From the NCBI RefSeq assembly GCF_900107455.1, contig NZ_FNQB01000003.1:744001-808000 (forward strand): a DNA stretch of 64,000 bases, given 5' to 3'. Position numbers and translations under genes: made by a program. How positions within the stretch are numbered: position 1 is the stretch's first letter; each line of letters opens with the position of its first letter. Shown here one piece after another: positions 24,915 through 32,984 of the stretch. The notes beneath the pieces were generated by a model, which searched no databases, was not told the DNA's origin, and saw only the letters and a program-made list of their open reading frames with translations. This DNA comes from Asanoa ishikariensis (GTDB taxonomy: Bacteria > Actinomycetota > Actinomycetes > Mycobacteriales > Micromonosporaceae).

Positions 24915-25492
24915 TGGCCCACCTATCCCCGGTCGACCTGCTCGTGCTCCACGCGGTGCGGCTCAACGGGTTCGCCGGCACCGCCGCCGTCGCCGCCCGG
25001 TTCGACCTCGACGCCGACCAGACCCGCGAGGACCTCCTAGACGCTGAGGCGTACGGCCGGGTCAGCCGATCGGCGTTCACCGACCTCGGTGGATGGTCAC
25101 TCACCCAGGCCGGGTACCGGCACAACGAGGCGCAACTCCGCGACGAGCTCGACCACACCGGCGCCCGCGGGACCGTCACCGCCGCGCATGAGCAGTTCCT
25201 GCCACTCAACGCCCGAGCGTCCCAGGTCTTCACGACGTGGCAGTTGGACGCCGGCGATCCCGCTGACACCTTGCACCAGCTCGCCCGCCTCGCCGACCGA
25301 CTGCACCACCTCGAACGGCTCGTCGCCGCGCGGCTGAGCCGGTTCGCCGGCTATCACGCCCGGTTCACCGCGGCACTGGTCCAGGCCGTCGACGACCCAG
25401 CCTGGATCACCGGCGTCGAGGTCGACTCGTGCCACAAGGTCTGGTTCGAGCTCCACGAGGACCTCATCGCCACGCTCGGTATCAGCAGATAG
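24914..25492 (+). CDS. Winged-helix-like protein, third gene of the PEP-synthase-like cassette
   Basis: 192 residues, starting on the last base of the previous stop (TGATG). The N-terminal 75 residues resemble a MarR-like winged helix: SPVDLLVLHAVRLNGFAG, AVAARFDLDADQTREDLLDAEAYGRV, and a wing-like GGWSLTQAGYRHN. The remaining helical part has HLERLVAARLSRFAGYHARF and a conserved-looking VDSCHKVWFELHEDLIATLG. It could be a regulator or, through its histidines, the acceptor for the phosphohistidine protein. I recognise no named family. Confidence 0.75.
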   Translation: MAHLSPVDLLVLHAVRLNGFAGTAAVAARFDLDADQTREDLLDAEAYGRVSRSAFTDLGGWSLTQAGYRHNEAQLRDELDHTGARGTVTAAHEQFLPLNARASQVFTTWQLDAGDPADTLHQLARLADRLHHLERLVAARLSRFAGYHARFTAALVQAVDDPAWITGVEVDSCHKVWFELHEDLIATLGISR

Positions 25493-25501
25493 CAACGCGC
25501 C

Positions 25502-25530
25502 GGCGGCGGGAGCGCGGAACCGCCCCCGCC
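25502..25530. terminator. Possible hairpin between convergent genes
   Basis: GGCGGCGGG (25502-25510) can pair with GCCCCCGCC (25522-25530), five base pairs then one mismatch and two more. It lies in the 53-nt space between the winged-helix gene and the convergent secreted-protein gene. Confidence 0.4.
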
Positions 25531-25545
25531 ACCGTTACCGCCGAT

Positions 25546-25959
25546 CTACGTGTACACGAGCGGCGACGCGACGTGCACCGTGCTGCCGCTGACCGTGGTC
25601 TTCGCCGTGGTCATGTAGTACGAGTTCACGTACCGCACGCTGACGCAGTAGCGCTTGTAGGTCTGTCCGGCCCCGATCGTCGCCGAGTACGTGCCGCACG
25701 GGTAGTTGAGGCCCTTGACGTATTGGTAGATGCCATACGTCAGCGACTTGGAGGAGGTGGACCTGTTCTGGATCTGGATCTCGTGCCACATGTCGCCCTG
25801 CGGGGTGTCGTCGATGCAGGCCCGGAACTGGAACGAGCCGTTGACCTCCCACGAACCACATTGGAAGGCGATGGCCTGGGCCGCCGAGGGCACGGCGACA
25901 GCTCCCACGATCATCGTCATGACCATGGCGAGGCGGACAGCCAGCCGTCTTACTGACAT
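25546..25959 (-). CDS. Small secreted protein, unknown
   Basis: 137 residues. The signal peptide is clear: basic start MSVRRLAVRLAM, hydrophobic core VMTMIVGAVAVP and cleavage after SAAQA. The mature part has four cysteines (CGSWE, RACID, YPCGTY, RYCVS), likely two disulfides, and many Tyr, Ser and Thr in alternating strands, suggesting a small beta-sandwich. Codon use is less GC-rich than neighbouring genes, a hint of different selection or transfer. A GGAG lies 6 nt before the ATG. No family recognised. Confidence 0.8.
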   Translation of the reverse strand: MSVRRLAVRLAMVMTMIVGAVAVPSAAQAIAFQCGSWEVNGSFQFRACIDDTPQGDMWHEIQIQNRSTSSKSLTYGIYQYVKGLNYPCGTYSATIGAGQTYKRYCVSVRYVNSYYMTTAKTTVSGSTVHVASPLVYT

Positions 25960-26061
25960 GCAATCTCCAGGGCGTTCGGGGTGACAGAGGGTGGCTGCGT
26001 CCTTGCAGCGGCCATCAGTGTGAATATCTCGTGATCGTTAAGCAAGAGCAATTTTGCCAAA

Positions 26062-26102
26062 GAGCAAAGGTCTTGACGTTTGCTCGATCGCGAGCGTTCA
26101 AT
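26062..26102 (+). promoter_or_regulatory. Promoter of the threonine-synthase-like gene with dyad GAGCAAA-N10-TTTGCTC
   Basis: TTGACG (26073-26078), 18 nt, TTCAAT (26097-26102), ending 6 nt before the GTG at 26109: leaderless geometry. GAGCAAA (26062-26068) and TTTGCTC (26079-26085) flank the -35 exactly, a likely repressor site, perhaps for the GntR encoded two genes on. A second dyad GCTCG-ATCG-CGAGC follows at 26082-26095. Between this site and the secreted-protein gene I see only AT-rich sequence. Confidence 0.6.
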
Positions 26103-26108
26103 GGATCG

Positions 26109-27296
26109 GTGACCGATCTCCTCCCGGTCGGACTGCGGTGCGTGCTCTGCGCGCGACCGCATCCCTCCACAGTCGACGCTCACGTCTGCCCGGCGCACGA
26201 AGGGCTCGACGGCATCCTCGACGTCGTCGTCGAGAGCACGCGGCGCGGCGACGGCGACGACCCGCTCGACCTCTACCGGGCGCAGCTTCCGCTGCCGGCC
26301 GCGCCGCGGGCATTGCCCGCCGGCTACCTGCGTGCCACGCCGCTGCTGCCCGCCCCACGGCTCGCCGCCGCGCTCGGGGTCGGCGAACTGCTCATCAAGG
26401 ACGAGAGTCGCAACCCCACCGGGTCGCTCAAGGACCGGTCGTCAGCGCTGGCCGTCGAGCTCGCGGTGTACGGCGGGTTCACCGACGTCGCGTGCGCGTC
26501 GACCGGCAACGCGGCGTCCAGTCTGGCCGGCGCCTGTGCCGTGGCCGGACTGACGGCGCGCATCTTCGTGCCCGTGGGCACGCCGGCCGGCAAGCTCGCC
26601 CAACTCGCCGCGTTCGGTGCCCGGGTCATGCTCGTCCGCGGGAGCTATGACGACGCCTATTACCTGTGCGAGGACGCGGCGAAGGAGTTCGGGTGGTACG
26701 ACCGCAACTGCGCCGTCAACCCGTACCTCATGGAAGGCAAGAAGACCTGCGGGCTCGAGCTGGCCGACGAGCTCGGCGACGCGCCCGCCGACTGGGTGAG
26801 TGTTGCCGTCGGTGACGGCTGCACGGTGGCTGCGATCGGCAAGGGGCTCGCCGAAGGCGGGCATGGCACGACGACCAGGCTGCTTGCGGTGCAGCCGGCG
26901 GGCGCCGCGCCGATCGTCGACGCGTTCGCCGCCGGCCGCGAGCGGATCGAGCCCGTCCGGGCGCACACCGTGGCCGACTCGGTCTCGGTCGGGCGACCGC
27001 GCAACGCCGTCAAGGCGCTGCGGGCCGTGCGGGCCAGCGGCGGGGCCTTCCGTTCCGTTGATGACGCGGCGATCCTCGACGCGGTCCGGCTGCTCGGTGA
27101 GCACGCCGGCGTGTTCGCCGAGCCGGGCGCGGCGGCCGGCATCGCGGCGATCCGCCAGGCCCGTGCCGACGGGTTGATCGGGCCGCACGACCGCGTCGTG
27201 CATGTCGTCACCGGCAGCGGGCTGAAGACCGCCAGCGCCGCTCCGGCATACCCGGAGATCGAGCCGACCCTCGACGCAGTGCGCGCCGCCGCGTGA
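26109..27296 (+). CDS. Threonine synthase-like PLP enzyme
   Basis: 395 residues from GTG 26109 (VTDLLPVGLRCVLCARPH). A short N-terminal zinc-ribbon-like part (CVLC...CPAH) is followed by the fold-type II PLP domain: LLIKDESRNPTGSLKDRSSA contains the PLP lysine, STGNAASSLAGACA binds the phosphate, and VAVGDGCTVAAIGKGL and VVTGSGLKT complete the site. It is close to threonine synthase, but lies in an operon with a GntR regulator and an amidohydrolase rather than with thrB or hom. It may instead catalyse a related beta/gamma elimination or replacement in catabolism. An in-frame GTG at 26031 would place the promoter in the coding region. Confidence 0.85.
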   Translation: MTDLLPVGLRCVLCARPHPSTVDAHVCPAHEGLDGILDVVVESTRRGDGDDPLDLYRAQLPLPAAPRALPAGYLRATPLLPAPRLAAALGVGELLIKDESRNPTGSLKDRSSALAVELAVYGGFTDVACASTGNAASSLAGACAVAGLTARIFVPVGTPAGKLAQLAAFGARVMLVRGSYDDAYYLCEDAAKEFGWYDRNCAVNPYLMEGKKTCGLELADELGDAPADWVSVAVGDGCTVAAIGKGLAEGGHGTTTRLLAVQPAGAAPIVDAFAAGRERIEPVRAHTVADSVSVGRPRNAVKALRAVRASGGAFRSVDDAAILDAVRLLGEHAGVFAEPGAAAGIAAIRQARADGLIGPHDRVVHVVTGSGLKTASAAPAYPEIEPTLDAVRAAA

Positions 27297-27979
27297 CCGA
27301 GCAACCGTTCGTCCCGGTCCGCGGCGGGCGGCTCTACGAGGACGTCGTCGACCAGATCACGTACGCGATAAGGCGGGGTCGCTTCGTGGCTGGTGACCGC
27401 TTGCCGGGCATCGACGACCTGGCCACGATGCTGGGCACCAGCCGGCCCACCGTGCGCGAGGCGGTCGGCCTGCTCGCCGGCGCCGGCGTGCTGCGGGTGA
27501 CCCGCGGGCACACCGGCGGCATCGAGGTGGCCAGCTCGATCGTGCCGCCCGGCGTCCTGGCGTTGGGGCGTGCCGGGCAGCGGGCCACGCTCGCCGAGCT
27601 GACCGAGGCGCGCCGGCCGGTCGAGCAGGAGCTCGCCCGGCTCGCCGGGCAGCGGGCGACCGAGGAGAACTTCGCCGCGCTGGCCGCGGCGATCGACCTG
27701 CTGGCACCCGCGCGCGGCAAGCCCGCCGAGTGGGTGCACGCCAACGACCTGTTCCACTACGAGATCGCCCGGGCGGCGCACAGCCCGCGGCTCGCCCGCT
27801 ACTCCCACGAGCTCATGGAGGAGCTGGCGATCCTGCTGGACGGCTTCGACGAGCAGTACACCGACTACGCGCACACCGTGCACATCCACCAGGAGACGCT
27901 GCGCGCCCTGCGCGGCCGGGACCCCGGGCGGATCGCCGCGGTGATGGACGACCATCTCGGCGAGCTGGAGGACACATGA
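27293..27979 (+). CDS. GntR-family regulator, FadR/FCD type
   Basis: 228 residues. The winged helix spans about residues 12-75 (LYEDVVDQITYAIRRGRFVAG, GTSRPTVREAVGLLAGAGVL). The C-terminal FCD domain follows, with metal-ligand-like residues in HANDLFHYEIARAAHSPRL and HIHQETLRALRGRD. Start overlaps the threonine-synthase-like stop (GTGA) and its stop overlaps the next ATG (ATGA), so all three are one translation-coupled operon. It probably represses that operon through the GAGCAAA-N10-TTTGCTC dyad; the effector is likely a small carboxylate. Confidence 0.9.
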   Translation: MTEQPFVPVRGGRLYEDVVDQITYAIRRGRFVAGDRLPGIDDLATMLGTSRPTVREAVGLLAGAGVLRVTRGHTGGIEVASSIVPPGVLALGRAGQRATLAELTEARRPVEQELARLAGQRATEENFAALAAAIDLLAPARGKPAEWVHANDLFHYEIARAAHSPRLARYSHELMEELAILLDGFDEQYTDYAHTVHIHQETLRALRGRDPGRIAAVMDDHLGELEDT

Positions 27980-29148
27980 CCACGATCGTCGGCGCGCGCG
28001 TGTTCGACGCCGTCAGCGGCCGCACCGTCGAGACCACCGTGACGATCCACGATGGACTCGTGCACGCTCTCGGGCAGGAGCCGGACGACACCGTGCTCGA
28101 CGGCACGGGGGCGACGCTGTTGCCCGGCCTGATCGACTGCCACACCCACCTGTGCGCCACCGCGACGCCCGACATCATCGCCCAGATGACCGGCGACAGC
28201 CCGACCCGCGCGACCCTGCACGCGGCCCGCAACGCGCGCGCCCACCTTAATGCGGGCGTGACGACGGTACGCGACTGCGGCGCCCTGCACGGCATCGCCA
28301 TCGAGCTGGCCCGGGCGATCGACGACGGCCTGGTCGAGGGCGCGCGCGTGCAGGCGGCGGGTCTCGTCATCACGATGACCGGCGGCCACGGCCACTTCCT
28401 CGGCCGTGAGGTCGACGGTGTCGACGAGGTGCGCAAGGCGACCCGGCAGGCGGCCAAGGAGGGCGCGGGCTTCGTCAAGGTGATGTCGACCGGCGGCCTG
28501 CTCACACCCGGCGTCACCGCCGGACGCACCGCGTTCGCGCCCGACGAGCTGAAGGTGCTGGTCTACGAGGCGCACAACGCGGGCCTGCGGGTGGCGACGC
28601 ACGCGATCGGCAACGAAGGCATCAAGAACGCCCTGCGGGCCGGTGTCGACTCGGTCGAGCACGGCTTCTATCTCGACGACGAGGCCATCGAGCTGCTGCT
28701 CGCCCGCGACGACGTCTACCTCGTGCCGACGCTGGCGGGGGTGGAGTGCGCGCTCGCGCACGGCGACGAGCTCGCGCCGTGGCTGCGGGCCAAGTCCCGG
28801 GCCGTCGTCGAGGACCGGGCGGAGAGCTTCCGCCGCGCATACGAGGCCGGCGTCAAGTTCGCCGCGGGTACGGACGCGGGCACCCCGTTCAACCGGCACG
28901 GCGGCCTGCGCGAGGAGCTCGCGCTGATGGCGGACATCGGCCTCTCCCCCGGCGAGGCGCTCATCGCGGCCACCCGCCATGCCGCGGCCAACCTGGGCCT
29001 GACCGACCGGATCGGCACGATCGAGGTGGGCAAGGTCGCCGACCTGATCCTGGTCGAGGGCGACCCACTGACCGACCTGGGCGCGCTGCGCAAGGTGCGC
29101 CAGGTCATCCAGGCCGGTGTCCCACGACCCCCGGCAGTGCCCCGGTGA
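27976..29148 (+). CDS. Metal-dependent amidohydrolase (imidazolonepropionase/prolidase-like)
   Basis: 390 residues of the amidohydrolase superfamily. Metal ligands: HxH in LPGLIDCHTHL, a lysine in GFVKVMSTGGLL, histidines in VATHAIGNEG and DSVEHGFYL, and the aspartate in FAAGTDAGTP. The closing beta-sandwich reads GTIEVGKVADLILVEGDPL. Members hydrolyse Xaa-Pro dipeptides, cyclic amides or lactams. It is the last gene of the coupled operon that begins with the threonine-synthase-like enzyme. Its 3' end overlaps the convergent D-aminoacylase-like gene by 44 bp. Confidence 0.9.
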   Translation: MTTIVGARVFDAVSGRTVETTVTIHDGLVHALGQEPDDTVLDGTGATLLPGLIDCHTHLCATATPDIIAQMTGDSPTRATLHAARNARAHLNAGVTTVRDCGALHGIAIELARAIDDGLVEGARVQAAGLVITMTGGHGHFLGREVDGVDEVRKATRQAAKEGAGFVKVMSTGGLLTPGVTAGRTAFAPDELKVLVYEAHNAGLRVATHAIGNEGIKNALRAGVDSVEHGFYLDDEAIELLLARDDVYLVPTLAGVECALAHGDELAPWLRAKSRAVVEDRAESFRRAYEAGVKFAAGTDAGTPFNRHGGLREELALMADIGLSPGEALIAATRHAAANLGLTDRIGTIEVGKVADLILVEGDPLTDLGALRKVRQVIQAGVPRPPAVPR

Positions 29149-30697
29149 GCCGGCCGGCCGCCACCACGGCCGTGCCGTTGACCAGCACCTCGTCGATGCC
29201 GGACGGCACGGCGATCAGCGCGTCCTCGCGCACGGCCGTGCCGACCCGGGCCGGGTCGAACACCACGACGTCGGCGCGGTAGCCCGGGGCGAGGACACCG
29301 CGATCATCGAGCCCGATCTGGGCCGCGGGTTCCGCCGTCATCCGGGCGACCGCCTCGGCGAGCGGCACCAGGCCCTCGTCGCGGACGAAGCGGGCGAGCA
29401 TCTCCGGCACGTAGCCCCAGTCCGAGGCGCACATCGCGTGGCCGGCCAGCGGGCCGTCCAGCGCGCCGGTCAGGCCGTCGCCCATGATAAGGAAGTCCGG
29501 CTGCGTCAGGGCCCAGCGCAGGTCGTCGTCGGCGAAGACCGGCTCGACCACCACCGCGTCGTAGAAGTCGTCGCCGGCGCGGCGCAGGATGGCCAGGACC
29601 ACCTCGGGCAAGGACAGGTCCCATTCGACGGCGAGGTCGCCGAGCGTACGGCCGACCAGAGTGCCGTCGCCGCCGTCGGAGGCGATGTGGCAGGCCGCCG
29701 CCTCGCCGCCCGCCAGCGCGTCGACGAAACGCTGGTCGAGCGTCTCGAGCAGGCTGAAGTCGGCGAGCCGGCGGGCCACCTCGCGGCGCGGCGCGTCGCG
29801 CAGGGACATCGGCACCACGAAGGTCGGCAGGGGCGTCGGGCCGTGCGTGAACGGGAAGACGTCGAGGCGCGCCCGGGTGGGGCAGGCACGGACCAGGTCC
29901 ACGGCCTCGTAGTAAAACGAACGCTCGTTCATTGTGGGGCGTCGCACGAAGTGCGAAAGCTGCAACCGACACCCCGTCCGCGAGGCCACCGCCACCGCTT
30001 CAGCCGCGGCCGCCACGATCGCATCTGTCCGGTTGCGACAGTGCGACGCGTAAAGACCGCCGCGCTCACCGACTGGGCCGGCCACCGCGATCAGCTCCGC
30101 CGTGTCGGCCGCCAGACCGGGCGCGTACTCCAGCCCCGTCGACAGCCCGACCGCCCCTGCGTCCAGAGCCTCTCCGACCAGCCCGCGCAACCGGGAGAGC
30201 TCGGCCTCGGACAGCGGACGGGTCTCGAAGCCCGCCACCGCCAACCGCAGCGCGCCGTGCGCGACGAGCGGGAACACGTTGACCCCGACACCCTGGCTCC
30301 GCAGTGCGTCCAGGTATTCCGGGAACGTCCGCCAGCTCTGCGCCGAGTCCCAGGCGGCACGCCAACCCGGGATGTTCGTCGGCACCAACGCCGCGGACCG
30401 GTCGGTCACCGGCGCCACGCCGTGGCCGCAGTTGCCCGTCACCACCGTCGTGATGCCCTGCGCCACGCTGCTCTGCGCCCGGCCGTCCACGGCGAGCGTG
30501 AAGTCCGCATGCGAGTGGATGTCGACGAATCCCGGGCTGACCACCTTGCCCGAGACATCGAGCACCCGCTGCCCCGTCAGCGTTCCTGGCGCGCCTACGG
30601 CGTCGATCCGGCCGTCGGAGACAGTCACGTCGGCGGCCACCGGCGGACCGCCGCGACCGTCCACGACGGTGCCGCCGGCCAGCAGCAGCTCAGCCAC
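29105..30697 (-). CDS. N-acyl-D-amino-acid deacylase-like amidohydrolase
   Basis: 530 residues. The motifs are those of D-aminoacylases: VVSPGFVDIHSHADFTL (HxH metal site), QGITTVVTGNCGHGVAP, GAVGLSTGLEYAPG, LYASHCRNR, RLQLSHF, HIASDGG and AMCASDWG. Zn enzymes of this family release D-amino acids from N-acyl or carbamoyl forms. The GTG at 30697 lies inside the 3' end of the E1-like gene (8-nt overlap). It is the last gene of the leftward M20/E1/deacylase operon. Confidence 0.88.
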   Translation of the reverse strand: MAELLLAGGTVVDGRGGPPVAADVTVSDGRIDAVGAPGTLTGQRVLDVSGKVVSPGFVDIHSHADFTLAVDGRAQSSVAQGITTVVTGNCGHGVAPVTDRSAALVPTNIPGWRAAWDSAQSWRTFPEYLDALRSQGVGVNVFPLVAHGALRLAVAGFETRPLSEAELSRLRGLVGEALDAGAVGLSTGLEYAPGLAADTAELIAVAGPVGERGGLYASHCRNRTDAIVAAAAEAVAVASRTGCRLQLSHFVRRPTMNERSFYYEAVDLVRACPTRARLDVFPFTHGPTPLPTFVVPMSLRDAPRREVARRLADFSLLETLDQRFVDALAGGEAAACHIASDGGDGTLVGRTLGDLAVEWDLSLPEVVLAILRRAGDDFYDAVVVEPVFADDDLRWALTQPDFLIMGDGLTGALDGPLAGHAMCASDWGYVPEMLARFVRDEGLVPLAEAVARMTAEPAAQIGLDDRGVLAPGYRADVVVFDPARVGTAVREDALIAVPSGIDEVLVNGTAVVAAGRLTGALPGVVGHRPG

Positions 30698-32984
30698 GCA
30701 GCGCCACCGCCGACAGCGCGGCGTTGACGATCGCGCCCGGCTCCAGGTCGTGCAGCGCGTAGAGGTCGGCGACGCTGCCCGACTGGCCGAAGCCGTCCAC
30801 CCCGAGCGGCAGGCACGGCACGCCGATCGCCGAGCCCAGCCAGGCCATCGCGTGCGAGGCCGCGTCGTGCACGGTCACCAGCGGCACGCCGGGCGCGAAC
30901 GCGGTGCGCAGCGCGCCGGGCAGGGCGGGCACCCGCGCCGACCGGATGCCCGCGCGCACCGCGGCCTGCCAGTCCGCGTAGAGCCGGTCCAGCGAGGTCA
31001 CGTCGACGACGTGGGTGGCGACGCCCTCCTCGGCCAGTTCCTCCGCGGCCGCGAGCACCTCGGGCAGCACGGCCCCGCTGGCGGCGAGCTGGACCGCGGC
31101 CGGCCCGCCGGCGTCGCGCAGCCGGTAAGCACCGGCCAGCACCTGCCGCCGCAGCACCACGTCGCCCAGTCGCGCCCGGGCGGCCTCGAAGGGCGCCTGG
31201 TCGATCGGCCGGGTGGTGAGCCGGAAGTAGAAGGCGCCCCGGCCGGCGGCGACCTCGCCCAGCGCGGCGCAGAGTTGCCAGTCGAGCGCGGCGCCGTACG
31301 CGGGCTCCGCGAACGTCACCCCCGGCAGCTCCAACCCAACGGAGGCGGTCAGCGTCGACTGGTGCGCACCGCCCTCCGGCGCCAGCGTGACACCCGACGG
31401 CGTGCCGGCGACGACGAAGCTGGCACCGCTGTAGGTCGCGTAGATGAACGCGTCGAGCCCCCGCAGCACGAACGGGTCGTACACCGTGCCGACGGGCAGC
31501 AGCGGCTGGCCCGACAGGTCCCCGGCCAAGCCGAGCTGGCCGAGCAGCATGAACAGGTTCATCTCGGAGATGCCGAGCTCGATGTGCTGCCCCTGTGGGC
31601 CCTCCACCCAGCGCAGCACCGGGTCGGTGGACCACGTCGTACGCGCGTCCGGAGCGAAGATGCCCGTGCGGTTGATGAAGCCCGCGAGGTTGGTCGACGT
31701 GGCCACGTCGGGTGCCGTGGTGACCAGGTAGGGCGCCACCGCCGGGTCCCGGGCCAGGTCGCTCAGCACCCGCCCGAACGTCTCCTGTGTGGACGCCCGC
31801 GCGCCCACGCGAACGCCGGAGCGCGCGGGCACCACGGGCCGCTTCGGCGCGGGCTCAACCGACCTGGCGAGAGCAGCCCGCCGGGCTGACACCAGCGCGC
31901 CCGCGGGGGTCGCGGGGTCGATCAGGTCCCACTCGGTGTCGGCCGTCAGCCCGCTCGCGATCCGCAGCGTGTCGATCTGCTCGCCGGTCAGCAGCGCCGA
32001 GTGGTTCCGGGGATGGCCGGCGGCCGGCAGATGCCAACCCTTCACCGTGTACGCGAGCACGACGCTCGGCCGGTCCGTCACGCGGTCGCACTCTTCGAAT
32101 GCGGCCAGGAGCGCGGCGACGTCGTGGCCGCCCAGGTCCTGCAGCAGCGCGGCCAACTCGTCGTCCGGAACGTCCGCGACGGCCGCCACCACCGGCTCCG
32201 GCGCCCCATCGAGGAACTGTTTGCGCAGCGGCTCGCCGGTCAGGGCGAACAGCGACTGATAGTGCTCGTTGGGCATCCGGTCGAGCCAGTCCCGAAGCTG
32301 CGACCCGCCCGCGCGGTCGAACGCCGCCCGCAGCTTCGAGCCGTACTTGACCTCGACCACGTGCCACCCGGCCGCGGCGAACTGCCCCGCCCACTGCGCC
32401 ACCCGGATGCCCGGCACGACCCGGTCGAGCGACTGCCGGTTGAGGTCGACCACCCACATGACGTTGCCGAGGCCGGCGGTCGCGGGATCCGCCACCGCCT
32501 CCCAGACGCTGCCCTCGTCGAGCTCCGCGTCGCCCAGGACGGCCACGAACCGGCTGGCGTCGCGCGGTCCGAAGTGCGCGTCCACGTAGCGCCGGGTCGC
32601 GGCGGCGAACAGCGGTGCGGCGGCACCCAGCCCCACGGACCCGGTGGAGAAGTCGACACCGTCGGGATCCTTGGTGCGCGACGGGTACGCCTGCAGCCCG
32701 CCCTTGGCCCGCAACCGCGTCAGGTAGGACCGGTCCAGGTTGCCGAGCAGGTAGGTGATCGCGTGGAACACCGGCGCCGCGTGCGGCTTGACCGAGACCC
32801 GGTCACCGGCCCGCAGGTGCCCGAAGTAGAGGGCGGTCAGCACCGACACGAGCGACGCCGACGACGCCTGGTGGCCGCCGACCTTCACCCCGTCGCCGGT
32901 GTCGCGCTCGCGGTTGGCGGCGTCCACCATCCGCACCGCGAGCCAGAGCACCCGCCGTTCGATCTCCCGCAACTCTGCACTCAT
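30690..32984 (-). CDS. Transketolase-like / AceE-type E1 ThDP enzyme
   Basis: 764 residues. The N-terminal ThDP half shows KVGGHQASSASLVSVLTALY and the cofactor motif GDAELDEGSVWEAV with LNRQSLDRVVPG, as in homodimeric pyruvate dehydrogenase E1 (GD-x-E...Q-LD). The pyrimidine-binding half has QHIELGISEMNLFMLLGQLG, and the C-terminal transketolase-like domain ends the protein. Typical AceE is near 890 residues; this one is about 120 shorter. No E2 or E3 gene is in the window, so either it borrows a housekeeping E2/E3 or it acts alone, for example as a 2-oxo-acid decarboxylase or carboligase. ATG at 32984; ATGA overlap with the upstream peptidase gene. Confidence 0.85.
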   Translation of the reverse strand: MSAELREIERRVLWLAVRMVDAANRERDTGDGVKVGGHQASSASLVSVLTALYFGHLRAGDRVSVKPHAAPVFHAITYLLGNLDRSYLTRLRAKGGLQAYPSRTKDPDGVDFSTGSVGLGAAAPLFAAATRRYVDAHFGPRDASRFVAVLGDAELDEGSVWEAVADPATAGLGNVMWVVDLNRQSLDRVVPGIRVAQWAGQFAAAGWHVVEVKYGSKLRAAFDRAGGSQLRDWLDRMPNEHYQSLFALTGEPLRKQFLDGAPEPVVAAVADVPDDELAALLQDLGGHDVAALLAAFEECDRVTDRPSVVLAYTVKGWHLPAAGHPRNHSALLTGEQIDTLRIASGLTADTEWDLIDPATPAGALVSARRAALARSVEPAPKRPVVPARSGVRVGARASTQETFGRVLSDLARDPAVAPYLVTTAPDVATSTNLAGFINRTGIFAPDARTTWSTDPVLRWVEGPQGQHIELGISEMNLFMLLGQLGLAGDLSGQPLLPVGTVYDPFVLRGLDAFIYATYSGASFVVAGTPSGVTLAPEGGAHQSTLTASVGLELPGVTFAEPAYGAALDWQLCAALGEVAAGRGAFYFRLTTRPIDQAPFEAARARLGDVVLRRQVLAGAYRLRDAGGPAAVQLAASGAVLPEVLAAAEELAEEGVATHVVDVTSLDRLYADWQAAVRAGIRSARVPALPGALRTAFAPGVPLVTVHDAASHAMAWLGSAIGVPCLPLGVDGFGQSGSVADLYALHDLEPGAIVNAALSAVALRG

